Below, in pieces: positions 10,401 to 25,000 of a stretch of DNA of 64,000 bases. Origin of the DNA: Rhabdornis inornatus (lineage: Eukaryota > Chordata > Aves > Passeriformes > Rhabdornithidae); the NCBI GenBank assembly GCA_013397075.1, contig VWZS01007473.1, positions 1,360,740-1,424,739 on the forward strand, written 5' to 3'. The notes under the pieces are model-generated. The model made no database searches and was not told where the DNA came from. It saw only the letters and a list, made by a program, of their open reading frames with translations. Position 1 is the first letter of the stretch; every line of letters starts with the position of its first letter. Position numbers and translations under genes: made by a program.

Positions 10401-13169
10401 TTCTTGTTTTGGAAGATCTTTTCAACTCATGCTTTTGAAATGGGAATATTTCAAACTGTATTTTAAGAGATTCAAGTATTCCTTGGTGAGGCATAGTTTG
10501 TGGGCAGAAGTGTTGTCTTTCATTACTCTGCCTGATGCAATCTAAACGGCTTTAGGGAAAACAGGGATCTTGGTGAAATGGCAGAAGACCCTTCCATGGA
10601 TGAGAATAGTACAAGAATGTTCATTTGCACTGCATCTGTAGGAATATGAAGAAACTATGCTTCTTCTGGTGTAGGCAGTGGTAACTGTTTACACTGGAAG
10701 AGGTATAGTTTGAAAGATGCCTGTTAACATCCTTCTGGAAGATTATTAGTTTGAAAAGCTCACTAATTGTAAGCTTGCAATACAACAAAGGTGGTACTAA
10801 GAAAGCTTAGATGACAATTCCTCCCTAATCTAGATCTGAACATTCCCTGTTACTTTAATGAGCTAATTAATAATATTCTGAGACTTCTCTTTTTTCTTAT
10901 AAATCTTGAAATTGATGAATATAGTGTGAACCCAGTCATTTGCAAATTTATTGTCTGAACCAGCATTTCAATGCCTTCTAGTATCAAGGCACTAGTGGAA
11001 ATAAAGATGCCCTTCTGAAAGAGTTAAATAAAGCAGAGTCAATTATCACTGGAATGCTAACCAGAACTCTCTAGGGCAAGATAAATCAATAGTAAATACC
11101 ATCTTACTAGGAAAATGTGTGTCATTTTCAGTTCAGTGTACTGGAGAGCACATTGCCCTGTTAAAATAAGTATGAATTGTAATAATATCTTGGCATGTAG
11201 TAGAAATAGCAGTAGGTGAAGTTTCCTCCACGAAGCCAAGAAGTGATGCAACGGCAGCTTGTATGGCTATAATTGTATATTTTGCTAGAAACAAAAATAA
11301 GGGTTTTAATGTATTATTAAATTCTTTGCTTGGAGGCAGGCATCCACACACCTACAATTATTTTAATTGCATGTTCCAGATTTTTTTGTTTTTCAGAATT
11401 TTATGACAGAAGCTGAAGTTAAAATTAATACCTCTCAATATACTTTCCTGAGTTTCAGTAATAAATTCTTCTCTTTGGGAATGGAGTGGTTTATTCAGTG
11501 TGTTATATTTTTAGTTTTATGGAAAGGTTTTGGAAAAAATTGTGCCAAACAAAATACACGTGGTAACCAGTATTCAAACTACCGTAAATTAAATTAGTCT
11601 GGAGAGCAGAAAGGAACAAGTTTGGAAGCTGAAGACATCACTACAGTCCGGAAAGAGGTAACAGTGGATTCACACATTGCAGCTTCTGGAGTCCTTCTGG
11701 AATTGTGTCTCTAGAGACAGGGAAGAAGCAGGCTCTTGTGGCTAAACTGCAGTAGGGGGTTGGCTCTGTGCACTTGGAACCTGCCTATGGCAGGCCAGTA
11801 TCTGGCCTTGCAGCACGTTCCTACTCTGCACCAATGTTTCATATGCACTCTTAGCAGGATGCAGCTTATCTCCCTGTCACAACAGAGTGGTCATGGGAAG
11901 GACAAAATCCTTCTCTCAGCACACAGTGCTCTCTGTGCTTAACATGGAGCATCTGACACTACACACATCCCTCCTGAACTCCTGGGAAGTCTGGTGAAGC
12001 TTTCTACTACCACTTAGCCTCTGTTCCTGATTCTGCTGCTGAATTCAATGATCTGCAGAGTAGCAGGCTGCTTTCCCTTCCCAAAAATCTCCTGCTGGAT
12101 CCCTCAGACTGACATTTTCCCAGACCTCACCAACAGATATCTTTCATCTCCTCTGCATCAGCAGATCACAAGGACTATCAGGACCTGTTTAATTTCACTG
12201 ACACCAGTGGTATTTTTCCTGATTTATAGCAAACTAAGTGGAATGGGAATTGGGGCTGAGCTCTGGGGGGAGGATCACACACATTGCCATTTGCCACTCC
12301 TTCCCACTGGGGCAGGAGGCTGGATAGCAAGTGCTCATATTCTCATGGCAAGGGCACCTCCTCTTAGGAAAAATATTCATATATACCCAAATCTTGACTT
12401 TCATTAAGCTTAATGCATTTGCAGCCAATTGCATTTGATAGAAAGCCTTTCCCAGGTAGTATTTAAGCTCATCAAGAACACTAATCAATGGCTGGTAGTT
12501 AAATGCATTCTTAACTTTTTATGTGCATTGTCCTTGTGCCATGTGATGTGATGTCTTTATAACAAGATCATTAGGGAAAATCACAAAGATTAATAAAAAT
12601 ACAAGGAGAATTGGACGCAAGGGGTTCCATTAAACAGAGTAGGATTACAGACAAATGAGGCTCTGTGGTATTCTGAGTTGTAAGATTTTAAGTGGGTTTT
12701 TGCTATACTGTATTGTACGTTGGCCTTTTCCTTAGTTCTTCCTTTTACAGCTGTACTGAGCTCATGCAAAATAGGCTGGTCCCAGGGCAAACCTAGAGCT
12801 GGGAGGAGAAAAAAGCTCATGTTCCCAAATTGTTGTGTTTCTGTCCTCCCTCCAGGAAAGAATACGAAACCAGGACTTAAAATAAAAGGCAGAAATTCTA
12901 AACAACCCCTTTGACTGCTTTTATCCAAGGACAGAGTTTCGCGCTGAGAAGTTCCATTGATCTATCAATATGTTGCTTAGAGAAGAGTGAGAGAGGAGAC
13001 TGCATTTATTTCAGGAAGATAAGCTCTATTTAAAAACAAAGTAGTCAGCTCGAGGCTGAGCTCCACACACTGACTCTGCCCATTACAGGATGTAAAAGCT
13101 CAGCAACAAGCAGCTGCTCCCCAGACACCTTTCTAGCATGAGGAGCAGCAATCCCTGGTGGATGGAGCC
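7448..13169. other. Noncoding DNA, no gene found
   Basis: Almost entirely unique AT-rich sequence. I saw no transposable element, RNA gene or credible exon. Minor GC patches occur at about 8330-8500 and 9780-9900. Around 10855-10885 there is a short cluster of TTAATGA/TTAATTA-type cores, too small to call an element. Confidence 0.65.
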
Positions 13170-13320
13170 TTTCTGGGGCAAGTCACCACATCTCCCTGTG
13201 CCTCAGTTTCTCAATGGGAAATGAGGAATCATCTTCTACCCTTTTGTCTGTATTCAAAATGCTACAACATGTTACATCTCTTGCCACATATTATACACAG
13301 TACTTAATAAATACAATGAG
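13170..13320 (+). mobile_element. MIR-family SINE fragment
   Basis: The sequence follows the MIR core and 3' part in the forward direction: a GGCAAGTCAC-like start, then TGTGCCTCAGTTTCTCAATGG, a degenerate middle, and a CAGTACTTAATAAATAC end resembling the MIR terminal portion. MIR/CORE-SINE copies are ancient in amniotes, and this one is decayed and lacks the tRNA-like head. The identification is from memory of the consensus, without alignment. Confidence 0.7.
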
Positions 13321-14562
13321 GCCAGAACTAGTTCTGGAGTCTGTAAATATCAGTGTAAACATGATACTAATAACTTCTCACAAGAGGCCAAGCAATAAGG
13401 ACAGTCTGGGAATCTAGGAGTGGCTTGCATCTTGGTTTGGGGAGAAGATTTAAGAATTAACTCTTCCAGCATTATAATAAACTTGAAGGGTTTATTTTTC
13501 TCTATTTTTCACAGAAAATCCTCTACACTATTTCTTTGTTTTAATGAAGCCTTAGCTAGTCTGTGCTAGCTCTGCTGACCTGGGAACAAGCTTCAGCAGT
13601 CTTTAAGGCACCCAATATTAACATGAAAGTCTGTAATCACATCTTCCCAGCTGTTAGAGCCCACAGTGTCACTGGGAGTTTGCATGGCTAAAACAGAATT
13701 TGCTGTATAATCCATGTGCTGTGCTGTTCATGCATGGTAATTATGTATAACAAAATCCATAAGAAAGGAAGCAGCTACATATAGTCTGCTTTAAAGTATG
13801 AAGGGAAGGACTTATTTTTACTATCCAAAGAAACCAGCTAAAAGGAAAAATTTTCTGTACTTTTTTCGTGATTAGCAACCACTAAACCATCAGTGGCCCC
13901 AAATTTCACAAGGCTCCTGTCTGAGATAGTCAACTATTAACCTCTTCCAGCCAGCAGATACAAAGTTCTGAGTTACAGCTGTTGTCTTAGAGAGCAAATC
14001 TTTTACTGTATTCATACTGCAACTTACAGGCCCACAGTCTGGGAAGAAGATGGTATGGAGATGCCAGAGCACAGAATGACCTCAATTTTGGACTACCAGC
14101 ATCCTGCCACCACTGCACATCCACTGCCATGTAATCTGTGGCCCACAGAAGATCTTGTTTCCATGCAGAGAGAGATCTAGGACCAGCTTTACAATTTGAC
14201 ATAACTTATGAAATACTTCTTCATGGAAAATTTAGACAAAACAAAACTGTCACTGTTATATTTCCTACCATCTTACCTCTGCCTTTTTAGTATCTCATGG
14301 AAATTGTAATTTGGGAGCCTAATTTAATTCTGTGGTCAGCATCTCTTACAATGTCTTGCTTCTGAGACATTGAGAGCTGTGAAAAAAAAGTCTTGTCATA
14401 GTAGAGGCACCCTGAATGCAGCCCCAAAATGCAGCAAGTATTCTCATGCATATAAGAATTAAGTGAAGCAGACTTTCCACTAGGCCCTGAGAGTAGACTT
14501 AAAAAGCAAAAATAACAGCGGGAATAAAATTGAGCTTTTGGGGCAAGATTTGGTGTTCCTAG
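13321..14562. other. Noncoding DNA, no gene found
   Basis: Unique AT-rich sequence. No repeat family, RNA gene or coding segment is recognised. Confidence 0.65.
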
Positions 14563-14638
14563 CCTCAAAAACCCTCCAAAACCCCAAACAAAAATAACCC
14601 ATAAAACCACCTCAAAATCTCACTCAAAACCCAATTCA
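14563..14638. repeat. G-free A/C-rich low-complexity tract
   Basis: The plus strand has no G for 76 bases. It is made of imperfect AAAACCCC- and CTCAAAA-like blocks, so the minus strand is G/T-rich with several GGG or GGGG runs. The loops are long, so a classical G-quadruplex is uncertain. It probably descends from a degenerate simple repeat. Confidence 0.7.
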
Positions 14639-17600
14639 GATTTCAGAGGAAAAGTGTCACAGGTATTTTTTGTATCCCTACCTAGTTGATAAATCATAGT
14701 CTAGTAGAATATCAGAAAAAATAATTTAGGCAGCAAAGTTGGGAGCAGCTCTGCTACAAACAACCTACGACTAAATGTAGGCCTGATACATGCAAAATCA
14801 GATGTTCTTAGGACCTAATTTACTTTTAGGCCTCATAAGGACTAACTCAATATCACAGCTGCCTTTACTTCCCTGTATCCAAGGTGTGCCTTGCTCCCCA
14901 AAGCCACAACTCCTCACCTAAACCCTCCTGTCTTTGGAGCAGAAAGGGGCAAGGAAAAGAAACAGCCTTCAACAGAGAAATGGAGCATTCATAGCAGCGA
15001 CAGCTCGTGCTTTTGAGGCTGCTCCTGGGACTCTGGCATTGCCCAACAGGAATATTTCTGCTTTGTTTAACACAGTGAAAAAACATCAGTCGACACTGCA
15101 ATGTTAAGAGTGGTGGATGCAAGTAGGACCAATAAACAAACATGTCTTTGTTTTAATAGTGGGGAGTGACTTATCATAGTTAATTATAGGAATTTACAGC
15201 TATTTATGTGAACTCAAGAAAGCAGAAAACATTCATTTGTTGGTAGTGTAACTGCTGGGTGGAGGCAGCCCAGATGCATGGAGATGAATGCTAGACTGTA
15301 TCTTGTTTGCCTTGTTATGCACAACTTTACTATGTAAATTTGAACTTCAGTGAGTAGCTACTTGGCACATTAGAATGTATAATTACAGACACACAAAAAA
15401 CCCACGGAAAGTGACATTTAAACATTGTTTCTTTGTCACATATCAGTTAAATATAGAAAAAACCCCATATTTACTTTAATCCGCAGTAGACACTTGGTCT
15501 CGCACCTGCTGCTCACATGCAAAATATGTCATTATCACTCAGTGTCCATCCTCTTACACAGAGAAAACAAAGTCACTTTGGTTCAGTTTTGTCTCACTTC
15601 AAGCCTCAGAGGAGCTGCACTTACAGAGGAATGTTAAGCAGAAAACAAAACCAAAATAGCGCGACACCAACCACAGTTCATTTGCAGGGGAAAAAAAAAA
15701 AACTGCTCTTGTGCACATTCAATAATTATCCCAAAGCAATTATGATATGATAGAATGAACTCCAGAATCAACATTTCCCCCACTTTTCAAAGACAGAGCA
15801 GTGCTACTGGTACACCACTGTCACCATGAGCAGCCACAGCACTGCTGCAGGAAGGGCTTGGCCAGCAGCGCGGAGCCCGCAGGGCCAAGTGCTCCCCTGC
15901 ACACTGCTGCCACATAAGGCTGCTTTGGGCCCACATATTTCTTCTGGACAGAAATCATTGTGAACAATTATTTAAAACACATAAACCACCAGTTTCTAAG
16001 GAGCACCAGATCTGCTGCCAGGAAGGACCTAAAAACATTCCTGTAAGGACAAGTTTCAGTGAGCAATCGCCTACATCTAAACCCCTTAGATATATAAATA
16101 ATTCCCCAGTACTGCAGTGGCTACCTGCACCATAACCTATCAATGCATTTATCCAGATCTCCTGGAAGAAGTGAAATTTATTATTTTGCAGAGGGAAGAC
16201 CAAAGCAGAGAGACATTAAGGATGGAGTGGATTGTTTGAAGCAGCACAAGGGCAGGCTCCCGAGGCTGACACTGACCTAACCTCATCCTCTGTGGCAACA
16301 CACAGCTGTGACAGCTCATGCTCACAGACACGAGCCTGGCTGGGTTCAAGATGGGCTCTTTATGAAATCAGACTCTCAGCAGGCCTTGACTACATGCTGA
16401 GGAGCAGTGCAAGAGACAGCTCCATCCCCACTGTGGGCACAGACATGCCCCCTGTGACTTGCCCAGGATTACATCCAGGGAAGCTGTGCAAGGAAAAGAG
16501 GTGAAGCAGACTTTTCAGGGAAGCATTGGAACAGGGAACCTTTCTTCCCATAAAAATAGCATTCATATTTGACAAGAACTTGTAAATTTTCCTTTCCTCT
16601 AAGTAAGGCCAAGGAGTGCAGAGATGCAGGATGTTGCAACCTGGGTGCTGCAATCTAATATAATTTTGATTAAAAAATTCAAATAACTCTCCTCCCAAGC
16701 CCATGTTTCTCCCAGTGATAACTAACTCATCTCGATATCTCATTTACTTCTCTGCTTCCAAACCATGCTTTGTTCACCAGTACCTGCAATTGCACAACTG
16801 CCTAAGAACAAGTTTTACATGTAATTCCCACAGAACATGGGACATGTCTATAAATTCCTCAAACTCTTTAGACAGGATGCAGCCATCTCTGGAGTGGAAC
16901 AGGTAAGCTGTGCTATTGCTGCAAAGCAACAGCACTGAGAAGCAAACCCCTGTGTTTAGTCAAACCTACAGATGGGGATTTAGCACTGAGGACTCCCAGA
17001 AACCAAGCAACTTCCCATGGCTGCCTATGCCTTTTTCTTAACATTTTCTTTTAAAGAACCAAATACATGAAGCTAATTTTTTTCCCAATCAGTTCTTGCC
17101 TAATGGTATCCCATCTTGAGTTCTTGCTAAAATCCTTTCAGCCATTTATATATTGTATCTTCAGCCTGCACATCGTGCATTTCAGAAGGAAAAGTGAGCA
17201 GCATCTTCTGGGCCACGTTCCCACAGTTTTGATCCACTATTTGTTTTGCAGCTATAATGATTATTTGTAGTTAAAAGATCAATGGAAGCTCTAAACATAT
17301 TCCTGTGACATCCTGCGTACAGCTTGCATTCAGTCACAAATGAAAATAACCACACTGTGCGTGGGTGTCTGAGCAGGCAATGCAAACACCCAAAGCATAA
17401 CAGGCCTGGGGAGATACCGCAGAGAATATCAATTCAGACTCAAAATGTCATATGGCATCATTACACTGTGCCTAACAAAAATAAGGGAGCAGAATGGAAA
17501 GGTTGCAAAACTGCTTGTAAACAACACTGCCAGGTGGGATGTTAATGCAGCCTCCTGAAATGGCAAGCGGAGCAAACTGTGTAACCCTCAATTAATGTGT

Positions 17601-19023
17601 CTAAATCCAGGCTCTTCCCCCAAAGAAAGTCTCACTCAGTTGTAGACAAAGAAAAGAGGAAAGTGAAGGGTGGGGGCAGATGGAGAAATTATATATTTTC
17701 TTAGAGATTTTATAGTTGGACATATAATAAAACACCAAAGACATCTGCATAAGACTGCCTCATTCTGCAGTAGTAGTATTTGTCATACAGGGTGCTTAAA
17801 CCTTTGTGCTGTTTTTGATTTCTCCACATGCTTAGTTTTCCATCTATTCATTTGTTTCAAGCTATTCCTACAAACATCTACTTTAACAAACTTTTACAAA
17901 ACTGCACTTTTCTCAGGCCACACTTCAATTTGTACAGAAAAAGATACCCATATCTGATATTTTTAGATCTTTCCTTAATAAAATAATACTTATTCCAAAA
18001 GGCTTTCTACTGATCTGGTTATGTTTTTGTTTTCTCTGTTTCTTTCCCAGGGCAAAAATTCTAATTCATCCTGTTGCTACTAAGCTCCTCTTTAGCAAGT
18101 GCTAAACAACCAGAAATACAGCAGCTACTGGCTAAACTTCAAAATCCTGGAGTGTAGTCCCAGCATGGAGGATGCACATACACGTTAGAGAGAGCTGGAT
18201 GCATTATACATTTGTCTGACTTCAGTATTCACAGCTGAGGAAATCAGGTTGGTTGGTTCTTCTCTTTCGTGAACTCTGGCAGATCCTCACCCACATTTGC
18301 CATCTTAGTCATTTTATTTCAGCCATAAAAGCAACTTTATGTTCACTCCTTACCTGCTCACTGAGAGGCGGGAGACTAATTTATTAGGGAAAGAGCACGC
18401 ATTAATCAAATTATTCACTTGACAGAGACTGGGCAGTGTCTATCTGGTATTTTGTAGGCTGGCCTCTACCCATGTTTCAACTCAAATATATACAGTGTTC
18501 AAATGCAAGTTCAGCCTGACCTCCAAATCAAAAGGAAAATTACAAAAAAGCTAGCTAAAAGCTGGCTAAATACATGCAGCATTAAAGGGTGAGACTGGTT
18601 AAAGACTCTGGACAAATGCTGCTGTCTCCTCTCTTAGCTGCCCACTGTTCCATGCTGCCTGCAGCACGCTGACTGTAAGCACACACGGATGAGAGATTTT
18701 CCCCCTTTTCCTCCTGCCTACCCTTCTGCAGAGTGGAGGGGCTCGAGGGAAGTCCTGTAGGCCCAGACTGGGCTCCCCTGGCACTCACAACTTCCCCACA
18801 GCCAAAGCTCAGTGTTTTCCTGCACAGAACAACTTGCCAGAATCACAGGTCACCTTTCACATCTCCTTGATAGGCATGCACAGATCTGAAACTTCCCTTC
18901 GGTGAACAGGCTGTTTGAGTTGCTTGTTTTGACAGTGTTACCCTGCCTGTGTCACTGTATGACATTTCAAGAGGTGAAAACACCCATTTAGTTCACCCCG
19001 GGACCTGACTGCGATTCTTTTCC
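14639..19023. other. Noncoding DNA, no gene found
   Basis: Unique sequence with a GC-richer patch at about 15830-15910. A short stretch at about 16429-16480 resembles the reverse of MIR (TGACTTGCCCAGGATTACA) but is too short to call. A degenerate 11-bp tandem duplication (AAAAGCTAGCT, AAAAGCTGGCT) lies at 18546-18567. No exon is recognised. Confidence 0.6.
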
Positions 19024-19074
19024 TCTCAATGTAACTTTTTTTCTCAATGTTGTCTCAATGGGACAATATGTCCT
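19024..19074. promoter_or_regulatory. Steroid-receptor-like palindrome with triple octamer
   Basis: TCTCAATG occurs three times, at 19024, 19042 and 19053. The last copy abuts GGGACAATATGTCCT at 19060-19074. That 15-mer fits the RGRACAnnnTGTYCY consensus of glucocorticoid, androgen and progesterone receptor sites at every defined position. The match is seen directly. Binding is only a possibility, because single motifs are common by chance. Confidence 0.25.
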
Positions 19075-22000
19075 GCTCATTTTCTGATTGCATCCAAATT
19101 GCTTCTCTCCCAAGAAAGGGGCACTTCATGATTTCTGACACTGAGTCAGAAGCAACTAAAGCACTCAACAGTTTGCCTTTGAACAGTGGGGCAGGAATTG
19201 ATTAGGGCTAAGTGAAGCTCTCAGACTACAATTTCCTAAGACAAAGTCATCTACATCACCTAGCTCCTTATAGTGTTTTGATATTTTCACACATGTTACT
19301 AGTGAGCATGTATTGATTACCATTTCTTGAATGTGGCAAAGAGCATTTCCCTACTGAGTGGCTAAATGATGTGTATGTTGAAACATTTAATTGAATGTAA
19401 GTATGTTATTGGTAATTTTATTCAGGATTCCCACATGAGACAAATCACACCCATTACTGAGAAGTCCAGCTCCTGGAAAGGGGCCCAAACCTATACCTGA
19501 AGTTAAAGGCTCTGAAAAAATACAGGGTGAGAGGGTGGAAAGAAAATTTAATTGCTCAAATGTTGCAGGGACACAAGAAATGGATTTTTCTTATATTACT
19601 TACACCACTTAAAATTGTCTGCCTAGACTCCTTTCCAAATACAGATAGAAAGCTGTTTTAGTAAACTATATGAAGATGGAATGAACTGCCAAGAAAAGGC
19701 AAAGATAAAGGACAAATCAGAATAAATCTCTTAATCTCTTAACAATGACTCTACCCGTAGCCTGAGTCTACCCTGAGATATTCCTTACTTTACTTTCCCC
19801 TTGCAAAGTATTTCAGAAGAACAACAAAATACATACAGAGCCACAGGGTAGGAATTAGGTAACTGATGTATGCAGGTATGGTCTGTAATACAACAGTTTG
19901 GGTGTTTTGATAATACATATACAGCAGTATAAAACATGAATATTTATGCAGCAACAGTTCCTAATTTTGCAAAGGTCTCTGAGAGTGTGAAAAATACTAC
20001 ACCAAGCTTGTGTGAAGACAGTAAAATCTAGAAGATAAGAAATACTACCTACCCTTCATTCAGCATGCAAATGATGTCCTCCCTGATGTTAACAAAAATT
20101 GCACACCTCCATTTATAGGTGAGTGTAGTTTGAACTACCTACAAATCGATATTGGGGCTGCAAATATTCCAAACAAATACACAAGCTATTAATTTGAATT
20201 CTGATTCAGCTGACAACCACTGAATTTTCAGTTGTTGAAATGCCATGTTCAACATGCAAGAGAGAGGAGAGAGGCACGTTGTGAAACTGCATTTATGACC
20301 AAAGCAAATCCTCTGACTGCTTACCAGTGGAGTAAAGCAGCATGCAGGGCTCTCCAACTTCCCTCTGTGCAGAGTAATATCACATGACAGAACCTCTACT
20401 GCACGAAATGGCAAGCTGGGAAAAATAGATAAGGAAAGCATTGGTATTGAAATACACAAAGAACAGCAGATACTCTTTATTGTGTAACGCATTAAATTAT
20501 AGTGGATAGTGTAAGTAATTCGTAAGTGTCACTCAAGTGTAAAAAAAGCACTTAAAGGAAAAAGTTTTCAAAATTCATGAAACCTTTCTTCCCCAGTTTC
20601 TGAATCGCCCCTTTTGAAATATCATCAGGGTACAGATGGGAACATGCAGATTTTTAAGTTGGAGTATGTACATTCACGAGCCCAGTAAAATCACACAGCA
20701 TGCTGTGGAATCAGACAGCAAAATGACAGGAAACAAACATAGGATTCAAACTGACACTGAAGATAGAGCTCAATTTTTTTCCCCAGTTCACCAAAGAAGT
20801 CCCTTTGCTACATGGAGAGGGGAATGGCACCTGGATTCACATTTCTGCACCTGCTCTCTTGTGCTGTGTGCAAGCTTGCTCATGCTAGTCCAGCACCAAT
20901 GTGGTGCATGACCCAGCTTCACAGAGGCCTCAGAAATCTGCCTGCTATGGACTTCTGCAAGTTCTGTCGAACAGACATTCTGAAATACCAGTGGGTGAAA
21001 CTTATTAACACCAGCTATGGGTAGATATTCTTTCCTGTTTCTTTACTGGATGGCAGATGTCCGTACCCGATTTCCTCAAAAAACTAAGAAATTCTCCATA
21101 ACAACGTGAATCATACTGAATTGCCTAATTGCTCAAGGTCACTACACAAAAAGAAACTCACTTTTTATGTCCCATAAACTACGTGTATCATGGTTTCCAA
21201 ACTACTGCTAGTCCAATAGATTATTCACCTTTTCATTCACCTTCAAAGTTGGAGATAATACATCCCAGGAGGGTTGTTTTGTACTTCAGTGCAGACATGT
21301 CCATTCAGTGAGGGCATAGCAACAAGTATTTTCAGCTTGCAGATAATGATCTCTACAATTTAAGTCTAAAACATTTACCACACTGTGTGAAATGATAACA
21401 CAATCTCAGCTTGCCTACACTTGCCAAAGTCTTTCCCACTGAAAGCCCAGCTCTTGTACCTTTCCTTCTCAACTTGAAGAAAGCAACTTTACTAACAACC
21501 TTTCCTCAGCACCTTCTTTTCAATAAGCTACTGAAGCCTGAGCCCTTACACGTGACAACTTGGCATACAGATCTTAAACAAAGAATCAGATGCTCAGGAA
21601 CAGGACCTGCTAAGCCTCCACAAATGTTTGCATTTAGTCCTTACACAGATGCTCAGCAGAGATTTCCATGCCTTGCTCTATGGGCTTCAGAAGTGTGGTC
21701 AGTACCTGCTGGCACTCACAACCTGCTCAGGATCAGGGGTCATTAGCCATGCCCTAAGCAGGAGCTGGTTTTGAAAGTGTTCAGCCCCTGTAAACAGCTT
21801 CATGTTATCGGCCCTGACTAACCAGCCAGAAGGAGCTGCCTTGTCACCCAACACGCACTGGGTGTGTTCAGACACAGCACCAGACTTCTGCCAAAATCCC
21901 TGCCTCGGCAGGACTGCAGCACAACTGAGATGGCAGGTTCCTTGCATCTCACTACCCAACACCTCAGCCATTTTGAAAACTTGGATGTTTGAACATTAAT

Positions 22001-25000
22001 TTTGTATTGAAAGAACAGCCAATATTTAATACATCGTCCACCAGCTGGCTGGTGGCCCACTGCCATCACTTGGTTTCTGCTGTGGTGGGAAGAGGTCTGG
22101 ACTGACTGGAGCCTCTGGCACAGGGTGGGCAGCTGGGAAGGAAGGAAGGAGCTCCTGAGCCTGAACAGAGTGAGACTCCAGAGGCACATCAGCACTCCTG
22201 AAGTACATGCTGTGATCTTCTGATGACATTGGGGAGTTTAGTCCAGCTTAAAACAACAGTAGCTGACTCCAGAAAGCCTGTGAGTTCCTGATCCTGCTCC
22301 CCACACACTTCCCTGTGTCAAGCTCAGAGTCCCCAGGTATGTAAGCTGAGGAAGCCCACACCCAGTTTTTACCTGCTTGGCCAAACTTTTGCTTTCAATG
22401 ACCTGGACAGCAATACACAGATGCTACTTCCACATGAATGAACTATTCTTGAATAATTTCACCAAATATTTTAAGACCCAAATTGCTTGCTTTGAAATGC
22501 TTACCTTTACCTATCCTCCTTTTATCTCACAAGCCAGGAAGAGGAATGCTGCCAAGGCAGGAATCTGTTTGGCTGCTGATGAGCTCCTTGATAGGCTCCT
22601 TATAACATTTCAGTGCACCACAGGCCTCTCACTAATCATTGAGGTGAACGAGCTTGAGTGGCTGCCTGGAGTGAGCTTTAGGAGGACTTGAACCCTCCAG
22701 AGGACAAAATTATAAAAAGAACACGGGCACCTAGGGCCAAATCACTTCAGCACGAGGGAAAACCACTTTATTTTGTTTCAGTGGGTTTCTTTTGAAGTTA
22801 TAACCTCTCAAAAGTGAAAACTAAAAGCCATCTCTTTCATGTTTTTTGCATTTCTCCCCACATCATTCTGTCTAATAACTACCTTTATGTCTCCTTTAAC
22901 TGTTCGGGATGCATTTGATTTCCACACACTGATTTTTTTTTTTTTCTGAACTTCGATTTTTTCCCTTATCCAACTCACAAAATACTCTTTTCTTGCTCAC
23001 AACTGCTACTGATTTTTTTTCTCAGATTTTACATAGTCTGGCTACTCTTCTGAATGAGCACAACAATAAACCTCTTCCCTTGGATCCCATTTGGAATCTG
23101 GGTTCCTAATCTAACATAAAATTCTCAATGCTACAACTGTTCACCTATTTTTCATGGCGCGTTTATTACCGTAACTGTGGCGAAATGAATAGAAATATCA
23201 AAAACATAGGTTTACTTTCATATTGCCATCTATTTGCATCCTTCTTGTGAATAGCCCAGAGACCAAAGCTGCTGGCAAGGCCCATGACCATGTCTGCAGA
23301 GAACAAACCCTGAGGATGCAAAGGTACCACACTCCCAGCTGTTGACATAGGACTCCAACCTAGCTTAAACCTGCTCAACTGAGTAACAAATCTCTGAGTA
23401 CCTGCTTTTGAATAGGCTGTAGGAAGATAGGAAGGTAGAAAAATTTAATTAAGTAGTTTGTCCTGCCAAAGTCAGTCAGGATGTTATTGTTGCTGGTTTG
23501 GATGTTAGAAGGACCATTCTCAGCTTTTCACCATTCTTCTCACTACAGAAGAAAAAGGAATGCAGCCCATCTGAAACAAACAGAAAGCAGAAATTGTAGA
23601 TTCCTCTGGTGATCCTCAGCTACCTGTGAAGACTTAGACTGTCCAACACTACACAACACAGCAGCAAGTAAAGATCAAACTTGCATCTGTATCATCAGTG
23701 ACTGTCTCAGCCCCAAGACAGGTTCAGAGCCTGGAAGATTGTGAGATGGACTCAATAGATGATATCCTTAGCATCCAGTGGCAGGAATAGTCGTTCCTCT
23801 TGCTATTTTGCACCATTATGCTCTGCATTTACTATCTGAATCAGGATAAACTTCTTCAGATATTTTGTGTTTAGATTAGGGTTTGCTTTCTTTTCTGAAA
23901 AAAAAGCTTAACAATAAATAGGAAAATAAGGTCTTCTTTTCCTCCATTCTCTAACCTCTTTGTTTCTGCCTGCATTTGGCATGCATGCAACAAGGACAGG
24001 TTCCCAAAGGAACAAAAATTTTCCTTGATTCATAGTTGGGTTAGTGTAGATGGAGCTGAAATCAGGCTCCAAACAGTTTGTTTAGAGTTTTTCCCTTTGC
24101 TTCATTATGCCCACGCTACAAGCAAGTTTGGCATCTGCATCTGAGTCCCTACTACAAACACAGCAGAGCAGAGGGATGTAGTGGCTGCACCACTGTGCTT
24201 CACACATGTGTAAATGAGAGTGGTACACTGGGTTACAGAAGACAGAACTCGTAAATATGCTGTAGCCCAGTGGTTGGGAGATGCAATTAGATGTCTGCTT
24301 TGAACATAAAATATTACCCATTTTGTTTGCAGAACCTGCCATATGTTTCCCTAGAGAAAACAAGACACTAGAGGAAAGCCTTAAGAGTTTTCACACTTTC
24401 ACAGATGCCCAAACCCCCATTATTTTACTCAGCATGAGCTGTCACTCACAGCCTTTCCTGGTAGGTGTTCTCACCCACTCTGGGCCCTCTCAACATCTAG
24501 TCACCTAAGAAAGCCCAGTCCCACAACAGATGACAGACAGTGCAAACAGCCAAGCCTGTTAGGAGAATTTCACCAGAAATTGCTGTTGTTTTGCTTGCAT
24601 GGACTGAGTCACATTACAAACTTTCCAATCAGATTTCAAATGAACTAGAATTCATGGAAGCCTAAGTCAAGAGCTTTCATTCTTTCTACTCAAAAGACAT
24701 GGCTGATTTACTAGCAACCAGACTGCAGTCCCTTCACATGCAAGCACTTGTTCAATAGTTCTCCAATTAGGAAGGAGTCTGGTCCTATTAAGACGAATCA
24801 CACAAACCCTTACCCTATTAATTTGAGTTCAAAACTTGACCCAGAGTCTGTATCTCACACAGCCAATAACAGATCTTAGATCTTCCACTTAGGCTCCAGA
24901 CTTTTGTTTAAAATAACTTTTGCTCAATGGATTGAAAAGGCTAAAATCTGGTTTACAAATGCTTCTAATTACAAAGCCACTGAATATTTCAGGCTTCCAA

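Noticed and set aside
16429..16480. Possible reversed MIR core (TGACTTGCCCAGGATTACA)
   Set aside because: Only about 25 bases match and the expected neighbouring blocks are not recognisable.
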